This document shows, one piece after another, positions 51,433 to 59,312 of a stretch of 64,000 nt of DNA. This DNA is from Glutamicibacter sp. PS (GTDB lineage Bacteria > Actinomycetota > Actinomycetes > Actinomycetales > Micrococcaceae), in assembly GCA_031317595.1 (NCBI GenBank), contig JANCMB010000001.1, positions 2,483,610-2,547,609 of the forward strand, given 5' to 3'. The position numbers and the translations under genes are program-made. Numbering within the stretch: position 1 is the first letter of the stretch; the number at the start of each line of letters is the position of its first letter. The notes beneath the pieces were generated by a model. It did no database searches. It worked only from the letters and a program-made list of their open reading frames with translations, and had not been told where the DNA came from.

Positions 51433-53037
51433 ATGCCACAGAACACCAGCAAACCGTCCCTGGTCCGCCGCACTTTCCTGATCGGAGCCGGAGGTCTGGC
51501 CGCCACCTTTAGCGGCCTGCTCCCCGCCGCCGCGGCCCCCGGCCGCAGTGGAGAACGCCCCAGACCCGAGCGACCGGGACACCCCACGGCCCAGCCCGCT
51601 CCCGAGGACTCATACCGACCGGCATACCACTTCAGTGTGCCAGACAACTGGAAGAACGATCCGCAGCGCCCGGTCTACATCGACGGGGAGTACCTGTACT
51701 ACTACCTCTACAACGACGACTACCTGGCCGGCGGCCACGGGACGTCTTGGCGTCTGGCCACAACCAAGGACCACGTGTCCTTCATCGACCGCGGGGTGGC
51801 CATCGAGAAGTTCAGTAACCCCAACGGCGACTGCTGGTCCGGTTGTGTGGTCCTCGACCGCGAGGGCACGGCCGGGTATGGGACCGGAGCCCTAATCGCC
51901 CTGGTGACTCAGGCTCCCCAGGGCACGCAGGGGCAATATCTCTGGTACTCCACCGACAAGGGCCGCAGTTACTCCCCTGGGCCCGACTACCCGGTGCTGC
52001 CCAACCCCGGGGTGCACGACTTCCGCGATCCCAAGGTCATCTGGGACGAGGAGCGCGGGCGCTGGTTCATGGCCAATGCCGAGGGCAAGCGGCTGGCCTT
52101 CTACACCTCGCCGAACCTGCGCGACTGGAGTTACGTGGCCGACTTCCCGCGCGAGGAGCTGGGCGTGCTGGAATGCCCGGATCTGTTCAAGATGCGCGCC
52201 GAGGACGGCACCGAGCACTGGGTGCTCGGGGTCAGCGCCAACGGCAAGAGCCAGGGCCTGCCGGCAACCTATGCCTACTGGACCGGGCGCTTCGACGGTA
52301 TCTCCTTCACCGCCGACAACGCCGATCCGGAATGGCTGGACCGGGGCTTCGATTTCTATGGAGCGGTCACCTTTGAGGGGCACGATGCGGCCGGCCAACC
52401 GGATCCGGCGTTGCGCCATGCGATCGGCTGGGCCAATTTCTGGGACTACCCGCACAATGCGCCGAGCCTGGTCACCGACCACTATAACGGGGACGACATG
52501 ATCGTGCGCGACCTGCACCTGCTCAAGGAGGGCGGCCGCTATGTGCTGACCTCGCAGCCGGCCGCGGCCCTACGGCAGTACACGATCCAGGAGCATGTGC
52601 TGGGCGACGTGGTGCTGTCGGGGACCCAGAACCTGGCGGTCCATTCCCGAGCCTACGAACTGAGCTGCACGCTGACCTGGGACACGGCCGCGCCGCCGGG
52701 CAATATCGGGTTCGAGCTCTGCCGGGCGCCCGGCGGTGGCCGGCATGTGGCTGCCGGGGCCTATTTCGACGGCGGATTCAGCTACGTCAATCGCCGACCC
52801 ACCTTCAATCCGGGCGCCGGCGGCGAATCGCAAGTCGCCTTCGATACGGCCGCCGGAGAACTGGAAGTGCGCATCCTAGTCGATCACTCGAGCGTGGAGT
52901 TCTTTGTCGGCAATGGGCGTGTGGTGCATTCCCACCGGGCATTTCCGCTCGCGGGTGATGACGGGATCCGGCTGTTCGTCAGCGATGGCCAAGCCGTGTA
53001 CCGGAACCTGACGATCCGGGAATTGGCCGTACCGTAA
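51433..53037 (+). CDS. Tat-exported GH32 fructanase (levanase-like)
   Basis: 534 residues. The Tat signal has the twin arginine in VRRTFLIGAGG (RR at residues 12-13) and a hydrophobic core ending AAAA near 35, then a Pro-rich linker. The GH32 catalytic set is intact: D76 in NWKNDPQRP (Lys and Gln replace the usual Leu/Asn of WLNDPNG), FRDPKV, and LECPDLF. The C-terminal sandwich includes ILVDHSSVEFFVG. The NDPQ variant occurs in exo-acting levanases, so levan or a beta-2,6 fructan is a likely substrate; that is family knowledge, not proof. Last gene of the island, before a strong terminator. Confidence 0.92.
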   Translation: MPQNTSKPSLVRRTFLIGAGGLAATFSGLLPAAAAPGRSGERPRPERPGHPTAQPAPEDSYRPAYHFSVPDNWKNDPQRPVYIDGEYLYYYLYNDDYLAGGHGTSWRLATTKDHVSFIDRGVAIEKFSNPNGDCWSGCVVLDREGTAGYGTGALIALVTQAPQGTQGQYLWYSTDKGRSYSPGPDYPVLPNPGVHDFRDPKVIWDEERGRWFMANAEGKRLAFYTSPNLRDWSYVADFPREELGVLECPDLFKMRAEDGTEHWVLGVSANGKSQGLPATYAYWTGRFDGISFTADNADPEWLDRGFDFYGAVTFEGHDAAGQPDPALRHAIGWANFWDYPHNAPSLVTDHYNGDDMIVRDLHLLKEGGRYVLTSQPAAALRQYTIQEHVLGDVVLSGTQNLAVHSRAYELSCTLTWDTAAPPGNIGFELCRAPGGGRHVAAGAYFDGGFSYVNRRPTFNPGAGGESQVAFDTAAGELEVRILVDHSSVEFFVGNGRVVHSHRAFPLAGDDGIRLFVSDGQAVYRNLTIRELAVP

Positions 53038-53050
53038 CACCACCGTGCGC

Positions 53051-53084
53051 CGAAGGGGCGGTTGCCGCGGCAACCGCCCCTTCG
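53051..53084. terminator. Strong bidirectional terminator closing the fructan island
   Basis: CGAAGGGGCGGTTGCC and GGCAACCGCCCCTTCG, a perfect 16-bp stem with only two bases between, lies between convergent GH32 and putrescine oxidase genes. Confidence 0.8.
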
Positions 53085-53127
53085 GGTTGGGATTTTCTTC
53101 GCCTACGTACGAAGGTGTTGAGGGTGG

Positions 53128-54549
53128 TTACTGCACAACCAGCGAGGCGATCGACTTTTCGCCGTCGTAGGACTCGTCGTACGCGGTGCCGTCCAATTCG
53201 GCGACAATGCGTGCGGCGGTGCGGCGGCCCATCCGGACCGCGCCGTCGACGTGCTGGTAGCCGGCACCGGCCAAATCCGAGGAGGAGAAGTAAATCGGTC
53301 CCACGTTCTCGTTCTGGCTCGGTCCAAAGCGGTACAGACCGCCGAGGTCGTAGCTGGTGGCGTAGGCGCCGCGGGTCCATTCCTCGGAACCGAAGTCGGA
53401 TAGGTAGAAGACCTTCGGATCGAGTGCCTTGTCGCCAAGGAATTCGGCGATGGCCTTCAGAATCGTTTCCTTGCGCTCTTCTTCGCTATCCATGGCCCAG
53501 ATTTTGTCGGCTTCCACATCGGAAATGAAGCCCACAAGGGTACCTGTGGATTCGCCGTCGAAGGTGTTGTCGTAGATTTCCTGCACCAGGTGATTCGGTC
53601 CGAAGCAGGTACCCGACAGGCCCTCTTCGCGCCAGAATGGGGTGTCGTAGACGGCGTGCACCTTGATGACCAGACCCATCGACTGGTGCTGGTGGGTCAC
53701 GTGCTGCCAGCGTGGCAACGGTGGGAAGTAGCTAATGCGGTTGTAGAGGTTTGGCGGAACGGCCAAGATGACCTTCTTGGCGCTCACGGTCACGTCCGCA
53801 CCGTGGGCCACCACGCCGTCTTCGGACCATTCAAGCTTCAGCACCGGGTTATTCAGGAAGAGCGTCTGCTCGTGGAGGCGCTCGGCCACGGCCTTGGACA
53901 CACCCTGCATGGTGGACTTCATGCGACGATCCAAGATGAAGTCTTCGTCGACGAGGTTGTCGAACGAGCCGGCAGAGGCTGCCATCAACACGGCCTGCAA
54001 CGCCGAGAAGGTATGGGCCGGCTTGGTGAGCATGCCACCGGCGATGAACAGGCCGACATTCAGGCAAGCCAGCTCGTCATCGGACTGTTCACGTAGCCAG
54101 TGGTGGAAGGAGATCTTGTCCAGCTCGGCGGCCTGTGGGTGATCCCATGGCTTATCCGGGTTGGTCGCGGTGGCCAACTCGTTCATCAGGCCAATGAGCT
54201 TGTTCATTTCAGCAACCGTGTGCTCGGAGACCGGGAAGTCCGCACCGTCATATACGGTCACGGTGCCATCGGTGGCACGGTAGACGCTCTTGCCCTGCTT
54301 GTAGCGTTCGAAGGTCTCGATCCCCAGCTCTTCGATCAGGTCGTAGAGAGCGGTCTGGTCCGGGCTGATCCACTGTCCACCGATCTCGATGGTGGCCCCG
54401 TCCATGACGTCGGTCCAAGTGCGCCCGCCAACGCGATCGCGGGCTTCCAAGACGGCCACGGTCTTGCCGACCTTTTGCAGCTCATAGGCTGCGTTCAAGC
54501 CGGAGGGGCCGGCGCCAACGACCACAACGTCGCGTTCCAGATGCTTCAT
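53128..54549 (-). CDS. puo: Putrescine oxidase (flavin monoamine oxidase family)
   Basis: Oxidises putrescine to 4-aminobutanal with O2, giving H2O2 and ammonia. 473 residues, close to Micrococcus/Kocuria putrescine oxidase. FAD motif VVGAGPSGLNAAYEL, then ARDRVGGRTW, and C-terminal FAD block GAGYQHVDGAVRMGRR. Other amine oxidases of the family are possible. I chose ATG 54549 (MKHLERD), which has GAGGAG nine bases upstream; the in-frame ATG at 54570 lies inside the operator palindrome. Divergent from a TetR gene. The decarboxylase at 6.4-9.2 kb could be a source of its substrate. Confidence 0.9.
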   Translation of the reverse strand: MKHLERDVVVVGAGPSGLNAAYELQKVGKTVAVLEARDRVGGRTWTDVMDGATIEIGGQWISPDQTALYDLIEELGIETFERYKQGKSVYRATDGTVTVYDGADFPVSEHTVAEMNKLIGLMNELATATNPDKPWDHPQAAELDKISFHHWLREQSDDELACLNVGLFIAGGMLTKPAHTFSALQAVLMAASAGSFDNLVDEDFILDRRMKSTMQGVSKAVAERLHEQTLFLNNPVLKLEWSEDGVVAHGADVTVSAKKVILAVPPNLYNRISYFPPLPRWQHVTHQHQSMGLVIKVHAVYDTPFWREEGLSGTCFGPNHLVQEIYDNTFDGESTGTLVGFISDVEADKIWAMDSEEERKETILKAIAEFLGDKALDPKVFYLSDFGSEEWTRGAYATSYDLGGLYRFGPSQNENVGPIYFSSSDLAGAGYQHVDGAVRMGRRTAARIVAELDGTAYDESYDGEKSIASLVVQ

Positions 54550-54569
54550 GAAGGGATTCTCCTCGTTCA

Positions 54570-54588
54570 AAATGAATTGAGTTCATTT
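54570..54588. promoter_or_regulatory. TetR-type operator between putrescine oxidase and TetR genes
   Basis: AAATGAATTGAGTTCATTT has perfect 7-bp arms (AAATGAA/TTCATTT) around five bases. It lies 20 bases before the oxidase start and 65 before the TetR start; length and symmetry suit a TetR dimer. Confidence 0.65.
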
Positions 54589-54653
54589 ATCTTTGAATCC
54601 AGCATAGGGTATCGTGACGGTTTTGTGAAGTAGTCGACGTCAGGGAGATGATC

Positions 54654-55292
54654 GTGGTCGAAAATAGCCACCGCAAGGCGGGTCGTCCGCGTACCAGCGT
54701 GCTCGATCGTGAACGCATTACGCAGCACGCGCTCGAATTAGTCACCGCCAGTGGCTATGAGGGGTTGACCATGCAACGCCTCGCGAAGTCCTTGGGTGTC
54801 TCTCCGTCGGCGCTCTACAACCACGTTGATTCAAAGCAGGATCTGCTGCAGTGGATTCAGGAAAGCGTGATGACCCAGGTCGATAGCTCCAGCTTCGATA
54901 CGCTGCCGTTGCGCGAGGCACTGGGACATTGGGCCACGAGCTACCGGGACACCTTCTCCAATCACATTCCGCTGATCCCGGTCATCGCGGTGCTGCCCGT
55001 TGCCGATTCGCCACGAACCCTGCGCATGTATGAGCGGGTCGCGCGCGCACTGACCGAGGCCGGCTTGGCTCAGGAACAGGTCGTGCCCACGATCGTGGCC
55101 CTGGAATCCTTCATTTTCGGCTCGGCGATGGATACCTCGGCGCCGCATGACATCTTTGATGCCGGCGCACACCATGAGGAAACACAGAATTTCACCGAGG
55201 CCATTGAGGCGCAGCGGCGTACCGAAGTGCCAACCTCCGACGCGTCCTTTCAGCGTGGACTACGGGCGCTGATCGAAGGTATGGTGCCGTAG
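54654..55292 (+). CDS. TetR-family regulator (candidate putrescine oxidase repressor)
   Basis: 212 residues. The HTH is at residues about 15-60 (ITQHALELVTASGYEGLTMQ, then RLAKSLGVSPSALYNHVDSK); the C-terminal ligand domain resembles the TetR_C_11-like group. I prefer GTG 54654 since AGGGAG ends six bases before it; the ATG at 54648 touches the Shine-Dalgarno. Divergent arrangement with a shared palindrome argues that it controls the oxidase gene, probably in response to polyamines; inference. Confidence 0.88.
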   Translation: MVENSHRKAGRPRTSVLDRERITQHALELVTASGYEGLTMQRLAKSLGVSPSALYNHVDSKQDLLQWIQESVMTQVDSSSFDTLPLREALGHWATSYRDTFSNHIPLIPVIAVLPVADSPRTLRMYERVARALTEAGLAQEQVVPTIVALESFIFGSAMDTSAPHDIFDAGAHHEETQNFTEAIEAQRRTEVPTSDASFQRGLRALIEGMVP

Positions 55293-55301
55293 CTTCGGTA
55301 G

Positions 55302-55490
55302 TTAGTCGTCGAGCAGGGCCCACTCCCCGACGCCCTCATGGCGAGTATCGAATACTTCACCCTCTACGCCGTGTTCCATGGGATACAACTCAATATGGTT
55401 GGCCAGCGACCTGAGCACATGCTGTAACTGCTCCAGCGGTTGCTCCTGCATGGTTTCGGTGTCGAAATTAACCTCTAGTACGAAACGCAT
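55302..55490 (-). CDS. Small conserved-looking cytoplasmic protein
   Basis: 62 residues, acidic, with a predicted beta-alpha-beta pattern (RFVLEVNFD at the start, an amphipathic helix PLEQLQHVLRSLANHIELYP, and GEVFDTRHEGVGEWALLDD at the end). I do not recognise the family. GAGGGGAG six bases before the ATG and good codon use support translation. It is convergent with the TetR gene, nine bases apart. Confidence 0.65.
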   Translation of the reverse strand: MRFVLEVNFDTETMQEQPLEQLQHVLRSLANHIELYPMEHGVEGEVFDTRHEGVGEWALLDD

Positions 55491-55563
55491 TGCATACTCC
55501 CCTCGGTGGAATTGTGCTCATCCTATGCGTTGCCTCGCCGAAAAACGAGGCTGCAATGTACAA

Positions 55564-55593
55564 AATCCCATGCACCTTTCGGTACATGGGATT
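55564..55593. terminator. Hairpin between two small minus-strand genes
   Basis: AATCCCATG and CATGGGATT arms, 12-base loop with some inner pairing; it lies downstream of the 120-residue protein gene on the minus strand. A second short stem CCTCG/CGAGG is at 55533-55550. Confidence 0.6.
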
Positions 55594-55609
55594 AGCGAGG
55601 GTCGGCGCG

Positions 55610-55972
55610 TTAGAAGCTGTAGCTCGTCAGGTACTGCAGGCTGTCGGCACCGCCGACGTGATAGAGCGCTAGGAGTAGGCCGCCGAACACGACACCGGCC
55701 ACAATGCTGTAGCCCAGCGAAATCTTCGCCAGAGTGCGTGCCTCACGGCGTGAGACGGTCGCCTCGTCGTTCAGGAAACGTTCGGCAGCGCCTCGCATGG
55801 AATCTGCTGGAGTGAGCGCTCCGACGCGGGCGACCAGATTGGCTGCCGTGTCGGTCTGACCGTTGCGCAGGTACGCCACCGTGCGACCATTCTTGCGGTC
55901 TTGACGGAACTTGATGATGTTCGCGCCATGGCGCGCCAACAAAATATCTTCCCCCAATGGAATGGTGCTCAT
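55610..55972 (-). CDS. Hypothetical protein with C-terminal membrane segment
   Basis: 120 residues; family not recognised. The N-terminal 80 residues are soluble and basic (LGEDILLARHGANIIKFRQD, RKNGRTVAYLRNGQTDT), and one hydrophobic helix near residues 86-107 (ISLGYSIVAGVVFGGLLLAL) would place the N-terminus in the cytoplasm as a tail-anchored-like protein. GGGAGAAG precedes the ATG at 55972. Separated from neighbours by hairpins, so probably monocistronic. Confidence 0.65.
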   Translation of the reverse strand: MSTIPLGEDILLARHGANIIKFRQDRKNGRTVAYLRNGQTDTAANLVARVGALTPADSMRGAAERFLNDEATVSRREARTLAKISLGYSIVAGVVFGGLLLALYHVGGADSLQYLTSYSF

Positions 55973-56129
55973 AGGTCTTCTCCCGATTCACTAAGTCTGT
56001 GCACCATCTAGTAAATCCTGTGCCGTACGAGCGGCTGACCAAAACCCGCCTCTGGGCCAACAAGCTCACAGCCCCATGTGACTAACCGGGCATCCGCACC
56101 GCCCCAACGGTTGGCCTATTAATGCACAA

Positions 56130-56160
56130 CGGGCAACCCTTCGCTACGAAGGATTGCCCG
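56130..56160. terminator. Terminator hairpin after the 80-residue membrane protein gene
   Basis: CGGGCAA-CCTTCG and CGAAGG-TTGCCCG pair with one internal mismatch around a short loop, seven bases beyond the minus-strand stop codon. Confidence 0.7.
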
Positions 56161-56166
56161 CTCACG

Positions 56167-56409
56167 CTATGCGGTTTTCAGATGCTTTTCTTGCTTTTGC
56201 TGTTTCTTGGCCTCACGCACCCGACGCTGGAGCACCTTTGTCTCTAGGTCCTCGGGGGCGGCCAGGCCCAGCTTCTTCGCCTGCTTCACTAGGTTCTTGC
56301 GAATTTCCTCCGCCTGGGTGCGGCGATAGGCCAGCACCAAGAACACACTGATCACGGCCAGCACCAATAATGTTGCCAACGCGGTAGCCACGGTGAACTC
56401 GATATTCAT
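56167..56409 (-). CDS. Small single-pass membrane protein with basic tail
   Basis: 80 residues. TM at about 6-28 (TVATALATLLVLAVISVFLV), then a charged, probably helical cytoplasmic tail (EEIRKNLVKQAKKLGL, later RRVREAKKQQKQEKHLKTA). I do not recognise the family; it looks like the many small actinobacterial membrane proteins without assigned role. A near-perfect AGGAGG seven bases before the ATG strongly supports translation. Confidence 0.7.
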   Translation of the reverse strand: MNIEFTVATALATLLVLAVISVFLVLAYRRTQAEEIRKNLVKQAKKLGLAAPEDLETKVLQRRVREAKKQQKQEKHLKTA

Positions 56410-56588
56410 GGTTCGACCTCCTGATTCTCTCGTCCATAGGTCTTCGTCGGCGACCTGCCGCGAAGACAGTGGTCCATGAAAGGATCATCAAGTCTAGCAT
56501 TTTTCTTCGAATAAATCGATTTCCGCTCTGGTATCCTCGCTGTTACGTCCCCGGCTTCGAATACCGGCGACGTGGTACGGGCAGAACA

Positions 56589-56614
56589 AACGGGACGTGG
56601 TTACACGTCCCGTT
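56589..56614. terminator. Terminator hairpin after the DUF1540 gene
   Basis: A perfect 11-bp stem AACGGGACGTG/CACGTCCCGTT with a four-base loop, 15 bases beyond the minus-strand stop. Confidence 0.75.
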
Positions 56615-56628
56615 GGCTCTTGAACTCT

Positions 56629-56913
56629 TTACTTGTGTTCGTAGGTCAGACAGTCGGCGACGTCGGCACCCGGTCCGACCTTTACCTGCGGCGCATTGCA
56701 CATCAGGTGATCGTTGTGAGCGCACTCGGTTCGCTGGCAGGCGCCGACGCTGGCCAGCACCTTTGGCAGTCCACCGCTGACTCCAATGTCGATAAAGGTG
56801 GCGCACTGAGCATGTTCGGAGGCACCGGCGATCGTAATACCGGAAGCGTTGCAGTGCGTGTGATCGTTGAACGAACAATTCTCGACGCTACATTCGGTGA
56901 CTTTCGTGTCCAT
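56629..56913 (-). CDS. Double DUF1540 cysteine-rich protein
   Basis: 94 residues with two copies of the DUF1540 motif. The first is around ECSVENCSFNDHTHCNASG and the second around ACQRTECAHNDHLMCNAP, each with C-x(4-5)-C-x6-7-C spacing and an extra late Cys (QCATF, DCLTY). The pattern suggests metal binding, probably zinc; function is unknown. GTGGAGGG before the ATG at 56913 supports the start. Monocistronic. Confidence 0.85.
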   Translation of the reverse strand: MDTKVTECSVENCSFNDHTHCNASGITIAGASEHAQCATFIDIGVSGGLPKVLASVGACQRTECAHNDHLMCNAPQVKVGPGADVADCLTYEHK

Positions 56914-57040
56914 TTTCCCTCCACGGGTCGGGCTCTAGGAACTTGGTGCCCCCAGCGTAACCCCAAATGACCCGAGCAAATTAGTGCTGATTTTATGGCC
57001 CATTTAGCCTTCCACGCGTGGTGCGGACCGCAGGGCCGGC

Positions 57041-57529
57041 TCAGTACTCGTCGGTGCCGATGCTGTGTTCGAAGACGATGGAGGTCTGCGTAGTGGCCAC
57101 GGCGGGGTTGGCAGAGAGGTTGTCCAACACGAATTGACGCACATCGGCCGAGTTGCGCACGGCCACGTGCAACACGAAGTCATCGGCCCCACCGAGGAAG
57201 AAGAGCTGTCGCACCCCGGCCTTGCGCCGCATTTCGGTAGCAAAGCTAGACATCAAATGCCGCGCCCCGGGCCGAATGCGCACAAAGATCAGTGCTTCGA
57301 GTTCACGGCCGAGGACCTGCGGATCGACTTCCACGGTAAAGCGTGAAATCACGCCGCTTTCGCGGAGGGCATTGAGCCGTGCCAGGCATGTCGAAGCCGC
57401 AATACCCAGCTCCTCGGCCAGCGAGTTATTGGTTCGGCGCGCATTCTCGGAGAGCAGTCGCAGAAGTTTACGATCGAGATCGTCGAGTTGCGCGCGACGC
57501 GGTTCTCGCGCTGGCTGGCTGGTCGGCAT
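57041..57529 (-). CDS. Lrp/AsnC-family regulator
   Basis: 162 residues: N-terminal HTH (LDDLDRKLLRLLSENARRTN, then LAEELGIAASTCLARLNALR) and a C-terminal RAM domain with FFLGGADDFVLHVAVRN, ending IVFEHSIGTDEY. Typical Lrp-type amino-acid-responsive regulator. It lies 47 bases from the DedA gene, also on the minus strand, with no visible terminator between, so read-through is possible. Target unknown. Confidence 0.92.
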   Translation of the reverse strand: MPTSQPAREPRRAQLDDLDRKLLRLLSENARRTNNSLAEELGIAASTCLARLNALRESGVISRFTVEVDPQVLGRELEALIFVRIRPGARHLMSSFATEMRRKAGVRQLFFLGGADDFVLHVAVRNSADVRQFVLDNLSANPAVATTQTSIVFEHSIGTDEY

Positions 57530-57576
57530 CGGCTAGGCCTTCCGTCTCAAGGGTGCAGTGCTGATGAATGGAGAGT

Positions 57577-58056
57577 TTATTCTGGCACACCCGCGCGTCG
57601 GCGACGGCCACGCAGAATAACGAAGACCGTGATCGCAATAACGACCGCGCCGAGAGCCAACCACTGCCATTCGAGGGCCAGCCACGCATATACCACGGCC
57701 ATTCCCACCGTGGTGTACACCAGCGCCCAGAGCAGGCATCCAACGACCACCGCCGGGAGGTAGCGGCGTAGCGGCATCCGGCTGATGCCGGCCGAGGCGT
57801 TGACGGCGCTTTGCACCCCCACGGTCAAAAAACTCAGTGGCACCGCCAGCACACCCCAGCGAACGATAAATCGTTGGGCCCGCTGGTAGACCGGGCCCTC
57901 GAGATGACGCTGAAAACGGGTATGTTCAACGCCCTTGGCTACCCCGCGGCCGATCCAATAGGTGGTGTTGGCCCGGATCATGGCACCGCAGAAGAAGAAA
58001 ACGAAGGTTACACCCCACGGGGCATCGTTCAGCAGCCACTGCAAGGACTCGCCCAT
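57577..58056 (-). CDS. DedA/VTT-type membrane protein, short
   Basis: 159 residues with about four hydrophobic segments. It resembles the DedA (SNARE-associated/VTT) family, membrane proteins linked to lipid scrambling and envelope homeostasis: FFFCGAMIRANTTYWIGRGV and RWGVLAVPLSFLTVGVQSAV hold the conserved G-x-x-(I/V)RANxxYxxGR and R-x-G-x-x4-F-x-P-like patches. Shorter than the usual ~200 residues; the N-terminal reentrant part seems reduced. The ATG at 58056 shares bases with the MFS stop (TAATG) after AGGAG. Last gene of the Rieske operon. Confidence 0.75.
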   Translation of the reverse strand: MGESLQWLLNDAPWGVTFVFFFCGAMIRANTTYWIGRGVAKGVEHTRFQRHLEGPVYQRAQRFIVRWGVLAVPLSFLTVGVQSAVNASAGISRMPLRRYLPAVVVGCLLWALVYTTVGMAVVYAWLALEWQWLALGAVVIAITVFVILRGRRRRAGVPE

Positions 58057-59312
58057 TAGGGCACGCTCCTGACCTTCGTAACCAGCCAGGCCCCGGCGAG
58101 CGACACCACGGCGGCGGAGAGGAACAGCGCCGGGTAGCCACCCAGCCAGGTCACCGAAATCCAAGCCACCACGGGGGCCACCACCTGCGGTAGCGAATTC
58201 GCAATGTTGATCACGCCTAGGTCCTTACCGCGCGAATCGGCATGTGGCAGCACCTGCGTCAGCAGTGCGAAGTCCACCGCCAGATAGGAGCCAAAGCCCA
58301 CACCCAATAGCATGGCGCCGATCACGGCCACCCAGAAAACGCTACAGAACGCCATCAGTACCGCGGCCGCGGCGACAATGAGCGAAGAGAGCACCACATA
58401 GCGTTTACGCTTCCCGTCGCGGTCGGAGAAGCGCCCAAAGAGCACCGCGGAAAAAATCACGCACACCGCATAGACGGCGGTGAGTACCAGCACGCCCTGG
58501 GCCGGTTCCGGGTGGTGCAACTTATCCTGCAGGAAGTACAGCAGGTACACCAGTATCAGTTGCGACCCAAGATAAAGCAGGAAGCGAGCCAACCAGGCCC
58601 ATCCGAAGTCCGGGTAACGTGCCGGGTTGATCCAGAAACTCCGCAGAAACTGTCCGAGGCGCAGCGGCTCAAGGGCACCGGCCGGCAGCACCACGTCTCG
58701 GCGCATCAGCACGAAAGGTACCGCACACAGCCCCACGCAGACGGCCACCAACGCATATCCAAAAACTAGATCCGCGGCGGCCACCATGCCAATGGCGGCA
58801 CCGATTAGGGCACCACCGGTTTGCCCCAGCGCGACCAGGCCACCGACCAGTCCGCGCTGTTCGACCGGCACCTTATCGGGCACTACCGCAAATATCGCAG
58901 CCAGTGCCGCGTTACCGGCGGCCTGCACGAGCGCCCAGCCGAGCACAAGCCCGGAAACCGAATTGGTGGTGGACATGAACAGCAGCGCGGCCGCCACGGA
59001 CAAGGTTCCCACGAAAATCCAAGGCACGCGCCGGCCAAAGCGCGAGGTGGTGCGATCGCTCAGGGCACCGAAAAGCGGATTAGCCACCATCGAGACCGCG
59101 GCACCCACGGCCGTGACGAGGGAGAGAATCGCGGCCTTAGCGGAGGCGTCAATCTGCTGGGCATGCAAGCCGAGTAGTACCTGAATCGGGGCGAAGAATC
59201 CCACGTTGATGCCGACATGCACCACCACGATGGCGGCAATAAACCCGGCCCCGACGCGGGCGGTGGGCACACGTAGTGCCTCGGGTACTTGCGGCGGTGG
59301 CAAGGTGCTCAT
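58056..59312 (-). CDS. MFS transporter in the Rieske/reductase operon
   Basis: 418 residues, about 12 TMs. The loop 2-3 segment NPLFGALSDRTTSRFGRRVP and the loop 8-9 GRFSDRDGKRKRYV resemble the glycoside-cation (MFS_2-like) and related sugar carriers. It overlaps the reductase stop (ATGA) and the DedA start. Substrate unknown; a compound oxidised by the associated electron-transfer pair is possible but speculative. Confidence 0.85.
   Translation of the reverse strand: MSTLPPPQVPEALRVPTARVGAGFIAAIVVVHVGINVGFFAPIQVLLGLHAQQIDASAKAAILSLVTAVGAAVSMVANPLFGALSDRTTSRFGRRVPWIFVGTLSVAAALLFMSTTNSVSGLVLGWALVQAAGNAALAAIFAVVPDKVPVEQRGLVGGLVALGQTGGALIGAAIGMVAAADLVFGYALVAVCVGLCAVPFVLMRRDVVLPAGALEPLRLGQFLRSFWINPARYPDFGWAWLARFLLYLGSQLILVYLLYFLQDKLHHPEPAQGVLVLTAVYAVCVIFSAVLFGRFSDRDGKRKRYVVLSSLIVAAAAVLMAFCSVFWVAVIGAMLLGVGFGSYLAVDFALLTQVLPHADSRGKDLGVINIANSLPQVVAPVVAWISVTWLGGYPALFLSAAVVSLAGAWLVTKVRSVP

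Noticed and set aside
51433-53037. The exported GH32 as a catalytically dead paralogue because of WKNDPQR
   Set aside because: All three catalytic acids (NDP, RDP, ECP blocks) are present; only neighbouring residues differ.
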